Of a stretch of DNA of 64,000 bases, positions 53,776-63,437 are shown piece after piece. Made by a program: the position numbers and the translations under genes. Under the pieces are notes generated by a model. That model was not told the origin of the DNA. It searched no databases and saw only the letters and a list, made by a program, of their open reading frames with translations. The stretch is from Rossellomorea aquimaris (GTDB lineage Bacteria; Bacillota; Bacilli; Bacillales; Bacillaceae_B), in NCBI RefSeq assembly GCF_001877785.1, contig NZ_MINN01000096.1, positions 415,889 through 479,888 of the forward strand, read 5' to 3'. Numbering within the stretch: the stretch's first letter is position 1; every line of letters begins with the position of its first letter.

Positions 53776-55647
53776 CTATTCTCCCCTTCCATATTCTGGT
53801 TTTAAATATACTGTACCGTATGGTGGAATCGTCATCACTACGGATCCCGCTTTTCCATGATAGGTTTCATGGCATACAGGAAGCGGGGCAGGATTGACTT
53901 GATCCGAACCTCCATATTTGCCGGCATCGCTGTTCAATATCTCTCTATAGAAATCGGCATGAGGCACGCCGACCTTATACCCGTGATAAACAATCGGACT
54001 GAAATTGCAAATCACTACCAGATGATCGTTCTCTTTCTTACCCCTTCTTATAAAAGAAAAAATCTGCTGGTCTGAGTTGTTTACATCGATCCATTCAAAC
54101 CCCCGGGATTGATGATCCAGTTCATATAAAGCTTCGGCACCCTTATATAAATGCACCAATTCTTTAAAATATGAGTTGAATTTGAGATGAAAATCGTAAT
54201 TCATCAAATGCCAGTCGATTTCCTCCAAGTCCTTCCATTCCGAAAACGGGGCCAGTTCGCTTCCCATGAACAGGAGCTTCTTCCCCGGGTGGGCGCACAT
54301 GAACCCGAGAAGCAGCCGGTATTGAGCAAACTTCTGCCAATAGTCACCGGGCATTTTATCCAGGAGTGATTTCTTCCCGTGCACCACCTCGTCATGAGAT
54401 AAAGGGAGAACATAATTCTCTGAAAAGGCATAAAGAAGGGAGAACGTCATCAGGGAATGGACATCCCTGCGCTTCGCAGGCGGCGTCTCCATATAATCTA
54501 GCACATCATTCATCCAGCCCATATTCCATTTATAATTAAAGCCAAGCCCCCCGTAATGGACAGGGGATGTCACCTGCGGCCAGTCGGTCGAGTCTTCAGC
54601 AATCATCAGGATGGAAGAATCATAGTCGAATACCGCCTGGTTAAGCTTTTTCAAAAATCCGATGGCGCCCTCATTCGGTGACTGCTCGCCCTGATTGGCC
54701 CAGTAAATGATATTGGCCACTGCATCGATCCTGAAACCGTCTATATGGTAGACCTCCATCCAGTAACGGGCGTTTGAAATTAAGAAACTCCTTACTTCCC
54801 CTTTTCCGAGGTCAAAATTAGCCGTCCCCCACGTATAATTTTCGCGGTCGCGTTCTTCTTCGTACTCATAGGCAAAAGAACCGTCGAACTGATACAAGCC
54901 ATGGGCATCTTTACAGAAATGCCCCGGCACCCAGTCCAGGATGACCCCTATATCATTTCTGTGGCATTCATTGATGAAATTCATCAAGTCATGGGGTTCG
55001 CCATATCTGCTTGTCGGTGCATAATATCCTGTACTCTGATAACCCCAGGACCGGTCAAAAGGATGCTCGGTGACCGGCAGCAGCTCGACATGAGTAAACC
55101 CGTGCTCCTTCACATGCGGAATCAACTCCCGGGCAAGTTCTGTGTAGGATAAAAATTTCCCATCTTTCTTTTTCCATGTCCCTGCATGCACTTCGTAGAT
55201 GAACATGGGCTTATCATAAATCGATGAACCGGACCTTTTCTCGAGCCACTCTTCATCACTCCACTTGAACCCTTCCAGATCATATACGATGCTTGCCGTC
55301 TGCGGACGCTTCTCTGAAGCAAATCCGTACGGGTCCGCCTTAAGTTTCCGCTCCCCCGATAAGGTGGTGATTTCATATTTATAGGTTTCACCCGTCAAAT
55401 CACCATCTACCCGGACAGCCCATAATCCTTCCCGGTTCCACTTTTGCAGTTCATACCCGGCACTATTCCAATCATTGAACGAGCCTGCCAGGGACACACT
55501 CCGTGCATTCGGTGCCCAAACGCAAAATTCTGTATAGGTCCCGCGGGAGTCATTCCTCACGTGTGAACCCATAAACTGATACGCTTGCTGTAAACTTCCC
55601 TCATGAAATAAAAAGACATCATAATCAGATAACATCATTGCGTTCAT
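53776..55647 (-). CDS. glgB: 1,4-alpha-glucan branching enzyme
   Basis: 623-aa GH13 enzyme that introduces alpha-1,6 branches. N-terminal CBM48 (about 15-110), then the catalytic barrel: DWVPGHF near 238, nucleophile D308 in GFRIDAV, acid E351 in MIAEDSTDW, and [13 protein letters not shown]-terminal beta domain. I take the ATG at 55647, preceded by AGGTGA and matching family starts; the frame is open seven codons more. First gene of glgBCDAP. A cre box lies 106 bp upstream. Confidence 0.96.
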   Translation of the reverse strand: MNAMMLSDYDVFLFHEGSLQQAYQFMGSHVRNDSRGTYTEFCVWAPNARSVSLAGSFNDWNSAGYELQKWNREGLWAVRVDGDLTGETYKYEITTLSGERKLKADPYGFASEKRPQTASIVYDLEGFKWSDEEWLEKRSGSSIYDKPMFIYEVHAGTWKKKDGKFLSYTELARELIPHVKEHGFTHVELLPVTEHPFDRSWGYQSTGYYAPTSRYGEPHDLMNFINECHRNDIGVILDWVPGHFCKDAHGLYQFDGSFAYEYEEERDRENYTWGTANFDLGKGEVRSFLISNARYWMEVYHIDGFRIDAVANIIYWANQGEQSPNEGAIGFLKKLNQAVFDYDSSILMIAEDSTDWPQVTSPVHYGGLGFNYKWNMGWMNDVLDYMETPPAKRRDVHSLMTFSLLYAFSENYVLPLSHDEVVHGKKSLLDKMPGDYWQKFAQYRLLLGFMCAHPGKKLLFMGSELAPFSEWKDLEEIDWHLMNYDFHLKFNSYFKELVHLYKGAEALYELDHQSRGFEWIDVNNSDQQIFSFIRRGKKENDHLVVICNFSPIVYHGYKVGVPHADFYREILNSDAGKYGGSDQVNPAPLPVCHETYHGKAGSVVMTIPPYGTVYLKPEYGRGE

Positions 55648-55752
55648 CACTTCACCTACATTTTTCAATCTATTAACTACTTTCTGCCACTTATGAAAAA
55701 TTCCTTTTTAAAAACATCGCTCTATTCCGACATAATTCTACACCGGACAATG

Positions 55753-55767
55753 GGAAAGCGATTGCAT
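55753..55767. promoter_or_regulatory. cre-like box upstream of glg operon
   Basis: ATGCAATCGCTTTCC on the minus strand agrees with WTGNAANCGNWNNCW except the last base. It would place the glycogen operon under CcpA. The rest of the gap 55648-56021 is AT-rich promoter DNA plus the mtlD terminator. No clear -35/-10 pair stands out. Confidence 0.6.
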
Positions 55768-55954
55768 TGTAAGAGTATGGAAAATGACAGGGTTTACATG
55801 AGGAATATATAGGGGGATATGTCGAAAGTTCTTTGAGAAAAAAAGGAGGAAAAAAAAGAAGAAAGTAAAAGGATTCCGTTATTCAGTATAAAATTATACT
55901 GTAGAACTGAGCGAATTCAATTTATGCGAAATTACGTAAACATGTAGAAATTTA

Positions 55955-56003
55955 AAAACCAAAAAGGCCTGACCCCGTTATAAATACGCGAGGGTCAGGC
56001 CTT
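55955..56003 (-). terminator. mtlD terminator
   Basis: AAGGCCTGACCC pairs with GGGTCAGGCCTT across a 16-base loop, followed by TTTGGTTTTT on the minus strand. Confidence 0.85.
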
Positions 56004-56021
56004 CGAAGTGTTTGTTGCTTA

Positions 56022-57161
56022 CTACGCTTTTAGTACTTCATACTGACGAATGACTTCTGCCGTGATCGGGCTTGTTTCGTCCAGTTCGCTTACTTCCTTG
56101 AGAACGTATGGAACACCGTTTTCTTTAATCATGTTCTGAATTGCTGCGGCTTCCTGATCTTCAGGGTGATCGAATAATAATGCCGCTGCAATGGCTTTGG
56201 CAAGATTGGAGTAGGACAACCCAGCTTCTTGTGCTTCAGTTGTCGGACGGATCAGTCTGTCATCCGGACCGAGTTTTCTCATCGGTGCACGTCCGACCCT
56301 TGTTACCCCGTCTTTCAGGTAGGAATTCTTGAAACGCTCGATGTTTTTTTCGATATACGCAAGATGTTCTTTTTCATCCAACCCGAATTGATTAATCAAG
56401 TAAGCACCGGTCTCTTTAAGCGTCTCCCGCACCTGCTCTGCGATACTTTCATCAGCAAGTGTTTCATCAATCGTTGTTTTCCCTTTCAAATACCCAAGAT
56501 AAGCAATGACTGCATGACCCGTGTTCACTGTGAACAGTTTTCGCTCGATGAATGGGGCAAGGTCAGGGACGATGGTCATACCGTTAACCGGCGGGATGGA
56601 TTCATCCGCTTCCACCACCCACTCGTAATAAGGTTCGACAAGGACATCCAATGAATCCTGTTCCTGGATCGGCACAATGCGGTCTACAGCTGAATTGAAG
56701 AAGTACACTTTCCCTTCCAATTTTGACTTCGCTTCATCGGATAAATGATCCATGATATGTCCCTTTAAGATATCCGTCGCCCCGATTTGATTCTCGCATG
56801 CAATCACATACAGGGGTTCGCCGGTTTCAAGGACACGGTTTTCAATCCCTTTGGAGATGAGCGGTGCGATCCGTGGAAGGATGCTCGGACCGATCGCTGT
56901 TGTCAGATACGACGCCTTTGCGATTTCGTCCACCACTTCCTTATCCTGATGGAGATTGTTAAGTCCCGATACGTTGGATATCGTTTCGCTTTCATGCTTT
57001 TCGGTTGCCAATTTCACCTGGTAAGTTCCTTCAGCATTCAGTTTGTCAATGACTTTTTCCGCAATGTCGACGAACGTGACGTGATACCCTGATTGAGAGA
57101 ACAACGCTCCGATAAAACCTCTGCCAATATTACCTGCGCCAAAATGAACAGTTCGTTTCAT
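56022..57161 (-). CDS. mtlD: mannitol-1-phosphate 5-dehydrogenase
   Basis: 379 aa. Converts mannitol-1-phosphate to fructose-6-phosphate with NAD. The NAD loop HFGAGNIGRGFIG is at 5-17; the catalytic Lys lies in the KGKTTIDETLADESI/NTGHAVIAYLGYLKG region. The ATG at 57161 is nine bases from AAAGGA; two ATGs just upstream are too close. It lies five bases after the mtlR stop. Length agrees with Bacillus MtlD. Confidence 0.96.
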   Translation of the reverse strand: MKRTVHFGAGNIGRGFIGALFSQSGYHVTFVDIAEKVIDKLNAEGTYQVKLATEKHESETISNVSGLNNLHQDKEVVDEIAKASYLTTAIGPSILPRIAPLISKGIENRVLETGEPLYVIACENQIGATDILKGHIMDHLSDEAKSKLEGKVYFFNSAVDRIVPIQEQDSLDVLVEPYYEWVVEADESIPPVNGMTIVPDLAPFIERKLFTVNTGHAVIAYLGYLKGKTTIDETLADESIAEQVRETLKETGAYLINQFGLDEKEHLAYIEKNIERFKNSYLKDGVTRVGRAPMRKLGPDDRLIRPTTEAQEAGLSYSNLAKAIAAALLFDHPEDQEAAAIQNMIKENGVPYVLKEVSELDETSPITAEVIRQYEVLKA

Positions 57162-57166
57162 TATCA

Positions 57167-59245
57167 TCATTCCTTTATCAAGTTATTTTGTAAGTAATCG
57201 AGAAATAGATGTTCAAGCTTTTTATAAATCATGGATTCATTGCCGGATGAATAGATCATCATCGAGGCATGATCTTCAATAAGGCTGGTGCTTATGATAC
57301 TCAGGATTTCCTGCTCCCTTTTGCTTAATTTCTCTGGAGCGATCATCAGCAGGAGACTTTTCATTTCAAGATCCTTCCCGTCCATCCCCTTTATAACACA
57401 AGGCTGGTCCAAGTGGGCGGCTTGAAACAGGAGTCCATTGACGTTTTCATCACGGCAGTGGAACAGACCCATATTCGTACCCGGTATTCCCAGGCCGCCC
57501 TTTGCTTCCCTCTTAAGAAGCTGAGTGAGCACGGCAGCTGTGTCCGTCATCAGCCCGATCTCTTCAGCTTTTTCTGCCATCTGCTGCAGCACATCATGAT
57601 GACTCCTGACTGACGACATCCGGTACACCTTGAAATGATCGAGAATGGTTTCGATACTTTGATGGACATCTTTTATTTCTTGCAGTAATCCCCTGATTTC
57701 TGTAGTACGTACATTCTCCTCTTCGGGAGGGGACGGCTTCATATATTTTTCCCGTGTAATCTTTTCTATGTTTTTTTGCACATAATCCTCGATGATTCCA
57801 ATGTCTTTATCGCTCAACAACGGGTTCACCAGCAGATAATCCACTTCCGTGAAAGGCAGCCTGACCGTTGAAATAACGATATCATACACACTAAGGTTGG
57901 CCGTCCTGAAATCGGCAATTGACAGAATATGAACAGAGTGAATCATCTTCAACTCTTTTTGTATCCGGCTTGCAAGCATCTTTGAGGCGCCGATCCCAGT
58001 AGGACATACTACCACTGCACTGATTCTGACCTTCTCTTCATTCATCAGCATTGCCGATCCGAAATGAAGGACAATATACGCCACTTCAGCATCCGGAAAA
58101 TCAACATCCGTAAATTCAGTTTCAAGACTGTTTTTGACCGCCAGAAACAGCACCGGGTATTTTTCCTTAATTTCCTCCGTCAGCGGATTAAATAATTCCA
58201 TCTGCTGCTTCAGACGGAAAGTCGATGGTCCCATATGTGCAAGCAGCCCCTGAAACAGAGAAAAATCATCCGTCAGATCAACATTTAAAGAGGTTGAAAC
58301 ATCCTTGATCACCTTTTTTATAAGATGGCCGAGAAAGATACTATTGTAATAAACAGCATCCGTTTCCTGAACTTTGGATGCTTTTAATATGAGTGTCAAA
58401 AAATTGATTTCTGCTTCCGAGATCCTTATGGAAAGCACTTTTTTAAGCTCTTGAGCGATCTCCTGCATCCACTTAAATTCGCTGGAATAACGGCTTTCCA
58501 TGTCATTCTTTTCCGTTAGCGGCCAGCCATTATGGGTTCTCTGAATACACAAGCAAACATGTACGACCAGTCCAATATAATCATTATCCACCAGATTCAG
58601 CTGCTCTTTGGATAATTGCCTGCCCACAGATTGATGGACAGCCTTAAGGTGCCCGGGCGGGAAAAAGCCAAGAATCGGCTCCTGAAATGAATGGCCGTTT
58701 TGCATTAAGTATAAGCTTTCTATGATCTCTTCATAAAAATAAACAAGGAAAAAGCTTGCCAGCGCATGCCGCTTACTGGCTTCATCCGCTACCAGCTCCA
58801 CTCCCACCCCCCGCTTCCTTGTGAGGGTGATGCTGTATTTGTTCAGCCAGTCCCCCAATTCGTCGAGATATGAACCCAGGGTAGTGACACTGATTCCAAG
58901 CTGGCGGGCCAGCACCTGTTTCTTAAATGAAGGCCCTTCATGCAGCAAAATGATCAATAGCTGCAGCTTTCGTTCTTCCGGGGTGTCATCTGTCGGACTT
59001 GCTTCAGACAACCCTTGAATCAGCCTGTAAATATGCTCGTTCTTCCCATCTATGAACAATCCATCCCCCGGTGTCCGTTTCAATTCCAGATGATACTGTT
59101 TCAGGATTCCTTCGATGGATTTCAGATTACGCTGGATTGTCCGCCCGCTTACATTCATGAATGAGGAGAGACTGTTGACGGTATGCTTGCCCGATGTTTT
59201 TACAATCAATTCTATTATGGCTTTTTCTCTTGATGTAATGAACAT
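57167..59245 (-). CDS. mtlR: mannitol operon activator MtlR (BglG-type, PRD)
   Basis: 692-aa transcription activator of the PRD-PTS family. DNA-binding helix-turn-helix domains are at about 1-160 (FITSREKAIIELIVKTSGKH), two PRD modules at about 180-400, a GatB-like EIIB domain at about 408-500 (VVVCPTGIGASKMLASRIQK, with Cys) and a C-terminal EIIA-like domain at about 545-690 (GLGIPGTNMGLFHCRDENVN). Phosphorylation by HPr and PTS components switches activity. GGAGGGAG precedes the ATG. It lies between mtlA and mtlD in one operon, after a hairpin. Confidence 0.93.
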   Translation of the reverse strand: MFITSREKAIIELIVKTSGKHTVNSLSSFMNVSGRTIQRNLKSIEGILKQYHLELKRTPGDGLFIDGKNEHIYRLIQGLSEASPTDDTPEERKLQLLIILLHEGPSFKKQVLARQLGISVTTLGSYLDELGDWLNKYSITLTRKRGVGVELVADEASKRHALASFFLVYFYEEIIESLYLMQNGHSFQEPILGFFPPGHLKAVHQSVGRQLSKEQLNLVDNDYIGLVVHVCLCIQRTHNGWPLTEKNDMESRYSSEFKWMQEIAQELKKVLSIRISEAEINFLTLILKASKVQETDAVYYNSIFLGHLIKKVIKDVSTSLNVDLTDDFSLFQGLLAHMGPSTFRLKQQMELFNPLTEEIKEKYPVLFLAVKNSLETEFTDVDFPDAEVAYIVLHFGSAMLMNEEKVRISAVVVCPTGIGASKMLASRIQKELKMIHSVHILSIADFRTANLSVYDIVISTVRLPFTEVDYLLVNPLLSDKDIGIIEDYVQKNIEKITREKYMKPSPPEEENVRTTEIRGLLQEIKDVHQSIETILDHFKVYRMSSVRSHHDVLQQMAEKAEEIGLMTDTAAVLTQLLKREAKGGLGIPGTNMGLFHCRDENVNGLLFQAAHLDQPCVIKGMDGKDLEMKSLLLMIAPEKLSKREQEILSIISTSLIEDHASMMIYSSGNESMIYKKLEHLFLDYLQNNLIKE

Positions 59246-59333
59246 GTTCTCCCTCCGTTCTATTCATGAAAATCAATGCTATAAGCGGACATAGAGTAAA
59301 ACACCAGGTCTCCCAAACCTTCTATTAAAAACA

Positions 59334-59366
59334 GCCAAAACGGAAAGGCTAAAAGAACCTTTCCGG
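59334..59366 (-). terminator. hairpin between mtlA and mtlR
   Basis: CCGGAAAGG pairs with CCTTTCCG across an 8-base loop, then TTTTGG. The weak T run suggests a partial terminator that lowers mtlR-mtlD expression relative to mtlA. Confidence 0.65.
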
Positions 59367-59374
59367 ATTGGAGA

Positions 59375-61288
59375 TTAATTGCTATTGATGATGTCTTTAA
59401 GTTCTTTGGCCGTTTTCGCCTGTACCATCCTGTCTACGTTTTCCTGCTCGGAGCAGATGACCGCAATGCTTGAAAGGATTTCGAGATGCGTGCCGTCTTT
59501 ACCTGCGATACCGAAGATCAGCTTGGCTTGTTCACCATTGAAGTCCACGCCGTCCGGCACCTGGATTACGGTAAAGCCTGATTTGATGACTGCTTTTTTT
59601 GCATCTTCCGTACCATGCGGTATGGCTACATTATTGCCCATATAAGTCGTCGTGATGCCTTCTCTTTCGATCATTGCATCAACGTAACTGTCTTCTACAT
59701 AACCAGCCTTCACGAGTGCTTCCCCAGCGAATCGGATGGCTTCTTCCTTCGTCTTAAACTCCTGGCCGATGAAGATATTTTCTTCTCGTAAAAGATCGTT
59801 ATCCCCATCTCTCTGCGGTTCGACTCCGACGGCTTCTTTTTCTGCTTCCTCGACAAGCTCATCTTGTTCTTCCGTGATGTCATTTTGCAGGCTTCCAATA
59901 AGCTTATCGTATTCCGGACTTGAAAGGAAATTATCGACCGAGATATGGTGCGCATCCGGCAATTTATTCTTCGCGCGCGGTGTCAATTCTTCCTGAGTGA
60001 TGACTACCTGTGCATCAGCGGGCAGATTGCTGATCGCTGTATTCGTAACGAAGATATCGAGTCCGGCTTCCTTCACTTTTTTACGCAGTAATGAAGCACC
60101 CATCGCACTGGATCCCATCCCTGCATCACATGCAAAGACAATTTTATTTACTTCACCAGGAAGTGTGCCCTGCTGCTGATTGATTTGTCCGGAAACAGAA
60201 CTCTTCTTCCCTTTCATTGCTTCCATTTTCTTTGTAGCTTCTTCAATGTCGTCTTCCTGTTTCTTGCTTGATTTCAAGACGATCGCAGATACGAGGAATG
60301 ACACAACCGCTGCTACAATAACAGCCGCAAAATTGGCCAGATACTTCATACCTTCAGGAGGTGTGACAGCAGCAATCGCCAAGATGCTTCCTGGCGAAGC
60401 AGGAGCAGAAAGTCCGCCGCCCAGCAGAACAAGCGTAAAGACTCCGCTCATTCCTCCGAGGATGACTGAAAGAAACAGCATAGGTTTCATAAGGACATAT
60501 GGGAAGTAAATCTCATGGATACCTCCCAGGAAATGAATGATTGCTGCGCCCGGAGCGGATTGCTTGGCAGTCCCCCGGCCGAACAGCATAAATGCGAGCA
60601 ATACACCCAGACCCGGTCCAGGGTTTGCTTCCAGTAAGAATAGAAGCGATTGACCCGTTTGCTGTACCTGTTCCAAACCAATCGGTGAAAGGACACCATG
60701 GTTGATGGCATTATTCAGGAACAGGATTTTTGCAGGTTCGATCAAGAGACTTGTCAGCGGCAGAAGTCCTGCACCGATAAGCCAGTCGACACCGGCAACC
60801 AATAGTTTTGTCAGTCCGTCAACAGCAGGTCCGATACCGAGAAACGCAAGGATCGCAAGAATCCCGCCAAGAATTCCTGCAGAGAAGTTGTTAACGAGCA
60901 TTTCAAACCCCGCACGGATTTTCCCTTCGATCGCACTGTCAAATTTTTTGATGAAGTACCCGCCAAGCGGTCCCATGATCATGGCACCGAGGAACATCGG
61001 GGTATCAGGTGCACCGACGATGACACCCATTGTGGCGATCGCACCCACGACGCCGCCGCGCTGATCGTGCACAAGCTTACCGCCTGTATAACCGATCAAG
61101 AGAGGCAGAAGAAACGTTACCATCGGCCCCACTAATTTGGCAAGGCTTTCATTTGGAAAGAAACCGGTAGGGATAAATAATGCAGTAATCAATCCCCATG
61201 CAATGAAAGCACCGATATTCGGCAGTACCATTGAACTGAGGAAGTTACCAAACTTTTGTATTTTAACTTTTACAGTTGATTGAGCCAT
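59375..61288 (-). CDS. mtlA: mannitol PTS enzyme IICBA, fused
   Basis: 637-aa mannitol permease that imports and phosphorylates mannitol. EIIC membrane domain (about 10-340) with GGIHEIYFPY at 255-264, EIIB (about 380-470) with phosphocysteine Cys387 in CDAGMGSSAMG, and EIIA (about 498-637) with phospho-His558 in IPHGT. B. subtilis has EIICB and a separate MtlF; here IIA is fused as in E. coli MtlA, and no mtlF is present in the operon. The ATG at 61288 follows AAAGGGAG; 41 codons of upstream frame have no support. Confidence 0.95.
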   Translation of the reverse strand: MAQSTVKVKIQKFGNFLSSMVLPNIGAFIAWGLITALFIPTGFFPNESLAKLVGPMVTFLLPLLIGYTGGKLVHDQRGGVVGAIATMGVIVGAPDTPMFLGAMIMGPLGGYFIKKFDSAIEGKIRAGFEMLVNNFSAGILGGILAILAFLGIGPAVDGLTKLLVAGVDWLIGAGLLPLTSLLIEPAKILFLNNAINHGVLSPIGLEQVQQTGQSLLFLLEANPGPGLGVLLAFMLFGRGTAKQSAPGAAIIHFLGGIHEIYFPYVLMKPMLFLSVILGGMSGVFTLVLLGGGLSAPASPGSILAIAAVTPPEGMKYLANFAAVIVAAVVSFLVSAIVLKSSKKQEDDIEEATKKMEAMKGKKSSVSGQINQQQGTLPGEVNKIVFACDAGMGSSAMGASLLRKKVKEAGLDIFVTNTAISNLPADAQVVITQEELTPRAKNKLPDAHHISVDNFLSSPEYDKLIGSLQNDITEEQDELVEEAEKEAVGVEPQRDGDNDLLREENIFIGQEFKTKEEAIRFAGEALVKAGYVEDSYVDAMIEREGITTTYMGNNVAIPHGTEDAKKAVIKSGFTVIQVPDGVDFNGEQAKLIFGIAGKDGTHLEILSSIAVICSEQENVDRMVQAKTAKELKDIINSN

Positions 61289-61373
61289 ATTTATCTCCCT
61301 TTCTATAAAGTCATTACTTATATATCCATCATAATTCACAGAATGTTCATCAACAAGGAAGATGAAAACTAAC

Positions 61374-61396
61374 TTTGTCACAGCGTCGACGACAAA
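61374..61396. promoter_or_regulatory. MtlR-like operator upstream of mtlA
   Basis: TTTGTCACAGCG at the left and GACAAA at the right form a 23-bp dyad. The left half equals the MtlR half-site TTGKCACA; the right half keeps only GNCAA. It lies about 85 bp upstream of mtlA. The gap 61289-61605 otherwise holds only promoter DNA for mtlA and the small membrane protein. Confidence 0.5.
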
Positions 61397-61605
61397 CCTA
61401 TTGTTACTCAATTTCTCTTATCGTTACACGATGAATATTAAATTGAGTTTTTAAACACTTAAAAAAACGCCCAAAGTTATAGAAAGTGGTTGTGTTAAGG
61501 AGGGAAAACCAGCACCTAGAATTATAACTGACTTTTAGAAATATATTCCATAAATGAATTGTTTCGTTTATAATGTAAGAATATTCTAAATAAGGAGGCA
61601 AGCAG

Positions 61606-61896
61606 ATGGTAAGTAACCTTTCTTTACGGTTGATTTCGGTATTATTCACTCTGCTGGTATTGTTAGGATTGCCTTATTGGGCTTTTTTGAAAACAGGACG
61701 TCCATTTATGGAATGGACGCTGGTTATAGGAGTATTAATGACTGCAGGAATTATTCATTGTCATGGGCCGGGGTACAGAGCATTTGCAGTACATACAAAA
61801 ACAAGAGTACTACGCTCCCCTCCTTTTTGGACAGCATTAATCTATACACTAATCGTTTCTTGTCTTGCCTATCTCTATTACGGGGAGTATTTCTGA
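61606..61896 (+). CDS. small membrane protein, unknown
   Basis: 96 aa with three hydrophobic segments (LISVLFTLLVLLGLPYWAFL, EWTLVIGVLMTAGIIHC, FWTALIYTLIVSCLAYLYY). AAGGAGG precedes the ATG. I do not recognise a family. It is divergent from mtlA with a terminator right after, so it is a complete transcription unit. Nothing suggests a function. Confidence 0.65.
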   Translation: MVSNLSLRLISVLFTLLVLLGLPYWAFLKTGRPFMEWTLVIGVLMTAGIIHCHGPGYRAFAVHTKTRVLRSPPFWTALIYTLIVSCLAYLYYGEYF

Positions 61897-61930
61897 GTTT
61901 TTTGATAATCTGATACTATATAAAAACAAA

Positions 61931-61971
61931 TAAAGCAGGTTAATTCAAATACGAATTAACCTGCTTTTTAT
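61931..61971. terminator. two-way terminator
   Basis: AAAGCAGGTTAATTC pairs with GAATTAACCTGCTTT, followed by T run. Confidence 0.88.
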
Positions 61972-62040
61972 AGTTTTCTCTTCCCAACCCTCTAATGATT
62001 TGGAACGCTTCAGTTTTTATAAATTATTATATTTTGAAAA

Positions 62041-62071
62041 GAAAAAAGACTATCGTTGAGATAGTCTTTTA
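62041..62071 (-). terminator. tRNA cluster terminator
   Basis: AAAAGACTATC pairs with GATAGTCTTTT around a 5-base loop, then TTTTTCTTTTC on the minus strand, just past tRNA-Glu. Confidence 0.85.
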
Positions 62072-62075
62072 GATA

Positions 62076-62147
62076 TGACCCGTACGGGATTCGAACCCGT
62101 GTTACCGCCGTGAAAGGGCGGTGTCTTAACCGCTTGACCAACGGGCC
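62076..62147 (-). tRNA. tRNA-Glu (UUC)
   Basis: Full cloverleaf of 72 bases with loop CTTTCAC and anticodon TTC. CCA is not encoded. Last gene of the cluster. Confidence 0.97.
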
Positions 62148-62151
62148 TTAA

Positions 62152-62242
62152 TGGCGGAGAAGGAGGGATTTGAACCCTCGCGCCGGTTGCCCGACCTACA
62201 CCCTTAGCAGGGGCGCCTCTTCAGCCACTTGAGTACTTCTCC
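62152..62242 (-). tRNA. tRNA-Ser (GCU)
   Basis: Class II cloverleaf with long variable arm, acceptor GGAGAAG/CTTCTCC, loop CTGCTAA, anticodon GCT. CCA encoded. Confidence 0.97.
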
Positions 62243-62245
62243 ATA

Positions 62246-62320
62246 TGGCTCCGCAGGCAAGATTCGAACTTGCGACCGATCGGTTAACAGCCGATAGCTC
62301 TACCACTGAGCTACTGCGGA
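62246..62320 (-). tRNA. tRNA-Asn (GUU)
   Basis: Acceptor TCCGCAG/CTGCGGA, loop CTGTTAA, anticodon GTT. CCA encoded. Confidence 0.97.
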
Positions 62321-62329
62321 ATATTGAGA

Positions 62330-62406
<77 letters not shown>

Positions 62407-62407
62407 A

Positions 62408-62481
62408 TGGAGCGGGTGATGGGAATCGAACCCACGACATCAGCTTGGAAGGCTGAGGTTTTACCATTAAACTACACCCGC
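62408..62481 (-). tRNA. tRNA-Gly (UCC)
   Basis: Acceptor GCGGGTG/CACCCGC, anticodon loop CTTCCAA with TCC. CCA encoded. Confidence 0.97.
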
Positions 62482-62489
62482 AATAAAGT

Positions 62490-62566
62490 TGGGGCGACTG
62501 ATGGGAATCGAACCCACGAATGCCGGAACCACAATCCGGTGCGTTAACCACTTCGCCACAATCGCC
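62490..62566 (-). tRNA. tRNA-His (GUG)
   Basis: Acceptor GGCGATT with AGTCGCC, loop TTGTGGT, anticodon GTG. CCA encoded. Confidence 0.97.
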
Positions 62567-62591
62567 ATAAAAGTATAATATAAATGAAAAA

Positions 62592-62667
62592 TGGTGGCTC
62601 AGGACGGAATCGAACCGCCGACACATGGATTTTCAGTCCATTGCTCTACCAACTGAGCTACTGAGCC
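62592..62667 (-). tRNA. tRNA-Phe (GAA)
   Basis: Acceptor GGCTCAG/CTGAGCC, loop CTGAAAA, anticodon GAA. CCA encoded. Confidence 0.97.
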
Positions 62668-62684
62668 ACACTATGTAATTGAAA

Positions 62685-62761
62685 TGGCGGTCTGGACGGG
62701 ACTCGAACCCGCGACCTCCTGCGTGACAGGCAGGCATTCTAACCAACTGAACTACCAGACC
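62685..62761 (-). tRNA. tRNA-Asp (GUC)
   Basis: Acceptor GGTCTGG/CCAGACC, loop CTGTCAC, anticodon GTC. CCA encoded. Confidence 0.97.
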
Positions 62762-62839
62762 AGAGATTTTTGCGAAAGCAAAATATCTTTCATTATCTTG
62801 CGTTAGCAAAAGAACTTACATTACCTTGCGTCAGCAAAA
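62762..62839. repeat. 28-bp tandem hairpin repeats in Asp-fMet tRNA spacer
   Basis: TTGC-nnnn-GCAA hairpins at 62770, 62798 and 62826, exactly 28 bp apart (TTGCGAAAGCAAAA, TTGCGTTAGCAAAA, TTGCGTCAGCAAAA). The first belongs to a longer 29-bp hairpin (62762-62790) that recurs in the Ala-Met spacer. Confidence 0.7.
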
Positions 62840-62892
62840 TATTCATCCATCCGTTACCGACTAGACGTTTATTCACTTTAACAAAAATGGTA

Positions 62893-62952
<60 letters not shown>

Positions 62953-62966
<14 letters not shown>

Positions 62967-63124
62967 ACGATAATAAAAGTTTAATCAAGTTGTGATTTTA
63001 CGAATCAATATCCGTTAGAACCACCCCGACTTTAGAAAGCTTAATCAAGCTGCTGCTCAGTCGGTGCGCTGATGTGCAAGCTCCGAAGATGATTCGGACG
63101 TGCTCCACCCCGCGACGATAATAA
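62953..63124. repeat. 24-bp direct repeat: duplicated 5' end of tRNA-fMet
   Basis: Identical 24-base sequences at 62953-62976 and 63101-63124, each containing the first 14 bases of tRNA-fMet and its immediate upstream DNA (plus strand ...CCACCCCGCGACGATAATAA). The second copy is not followed by a tRNA body. The 124 bp between carry no gene. Confidence 0.8.
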
Positions 63125-63138
63125 GGGTAAAAATAATA

Positions 63139-63231
63139 TGGCGGAGGAAGAGGGATTCGAACCCCCGCGGGCTTTAACACCCCTGTCGGTTTTCAAGACC
63201 GATCCCTTCAGCCGGACTTGGGTATTCCTCC
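63139..63231 (-). tRNA. tRNA-Ser (UGA)
   Basis: Class II, acceptor GGAGGAA/TTCCTCC, loop CTTGAAA, anticodon TGA. CCA encoded. Confidence 0.97.
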
Positions 63232-63247
63232 GTGTATAAAATGTGAA

Positions 63248-63324
63248 TGGTGGACCTTGTAGGACTCGAACCTACGACCGGACGGTTATGAGCCGTCTGC
63301 TCTAACCAACTGAGCTAAAGGTCC
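63248..63324 (-). tRNA. tRNA-Ile2 (CAU, lysidine-modified) likely
   Basis: Acceptor GGACCTT/AAGGTCC, anticodon CAT. Three CAU tRNAs occur in this cluster; this one matches B. subtilis tRNA-Ile2 as I remember it, the substrate of TilS, and holds the same cluster position. An automatic call would read Met. Confidence 0.85.
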
Positions 63325-63328
63325 GTAT

Positions 63329-63405
63329 TGGTAGCGGCGGAGGGGATCGAACCCCCGACCTCACGGGTATGAACCGTACGCTCTAGCCAGCTGAGCTACA
63401 CCGCC
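63329..63405 (-). tRNA. elongator tRNA-Met (CAU)
   Basis: Acceptor GGCGGTG/CGCCGCT-type, loop TTCATAC, anticodon CAT. CCA encoded. Matches the B. subtilis elongator Met type. Confidence 0.93.
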
Positions 63406-63437
63406 AAGAAACATTTTTATATAATTTGTGGAAGATT

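Noticed and set aside
61289..61411. 41-codon N-terminal extension of mtlA
   Set aside because: Mannitol permeases start at MAQSTVKVK-type sequence, the ribosome site fits 61288, and the extension overlaps the operator.
63248..63324. Second elongator tRNA-Met
   Set aside because: The CAT anticodon would suggest Met, but sequence type and cluster position fit lysidine-modified tRNA-Ile2.
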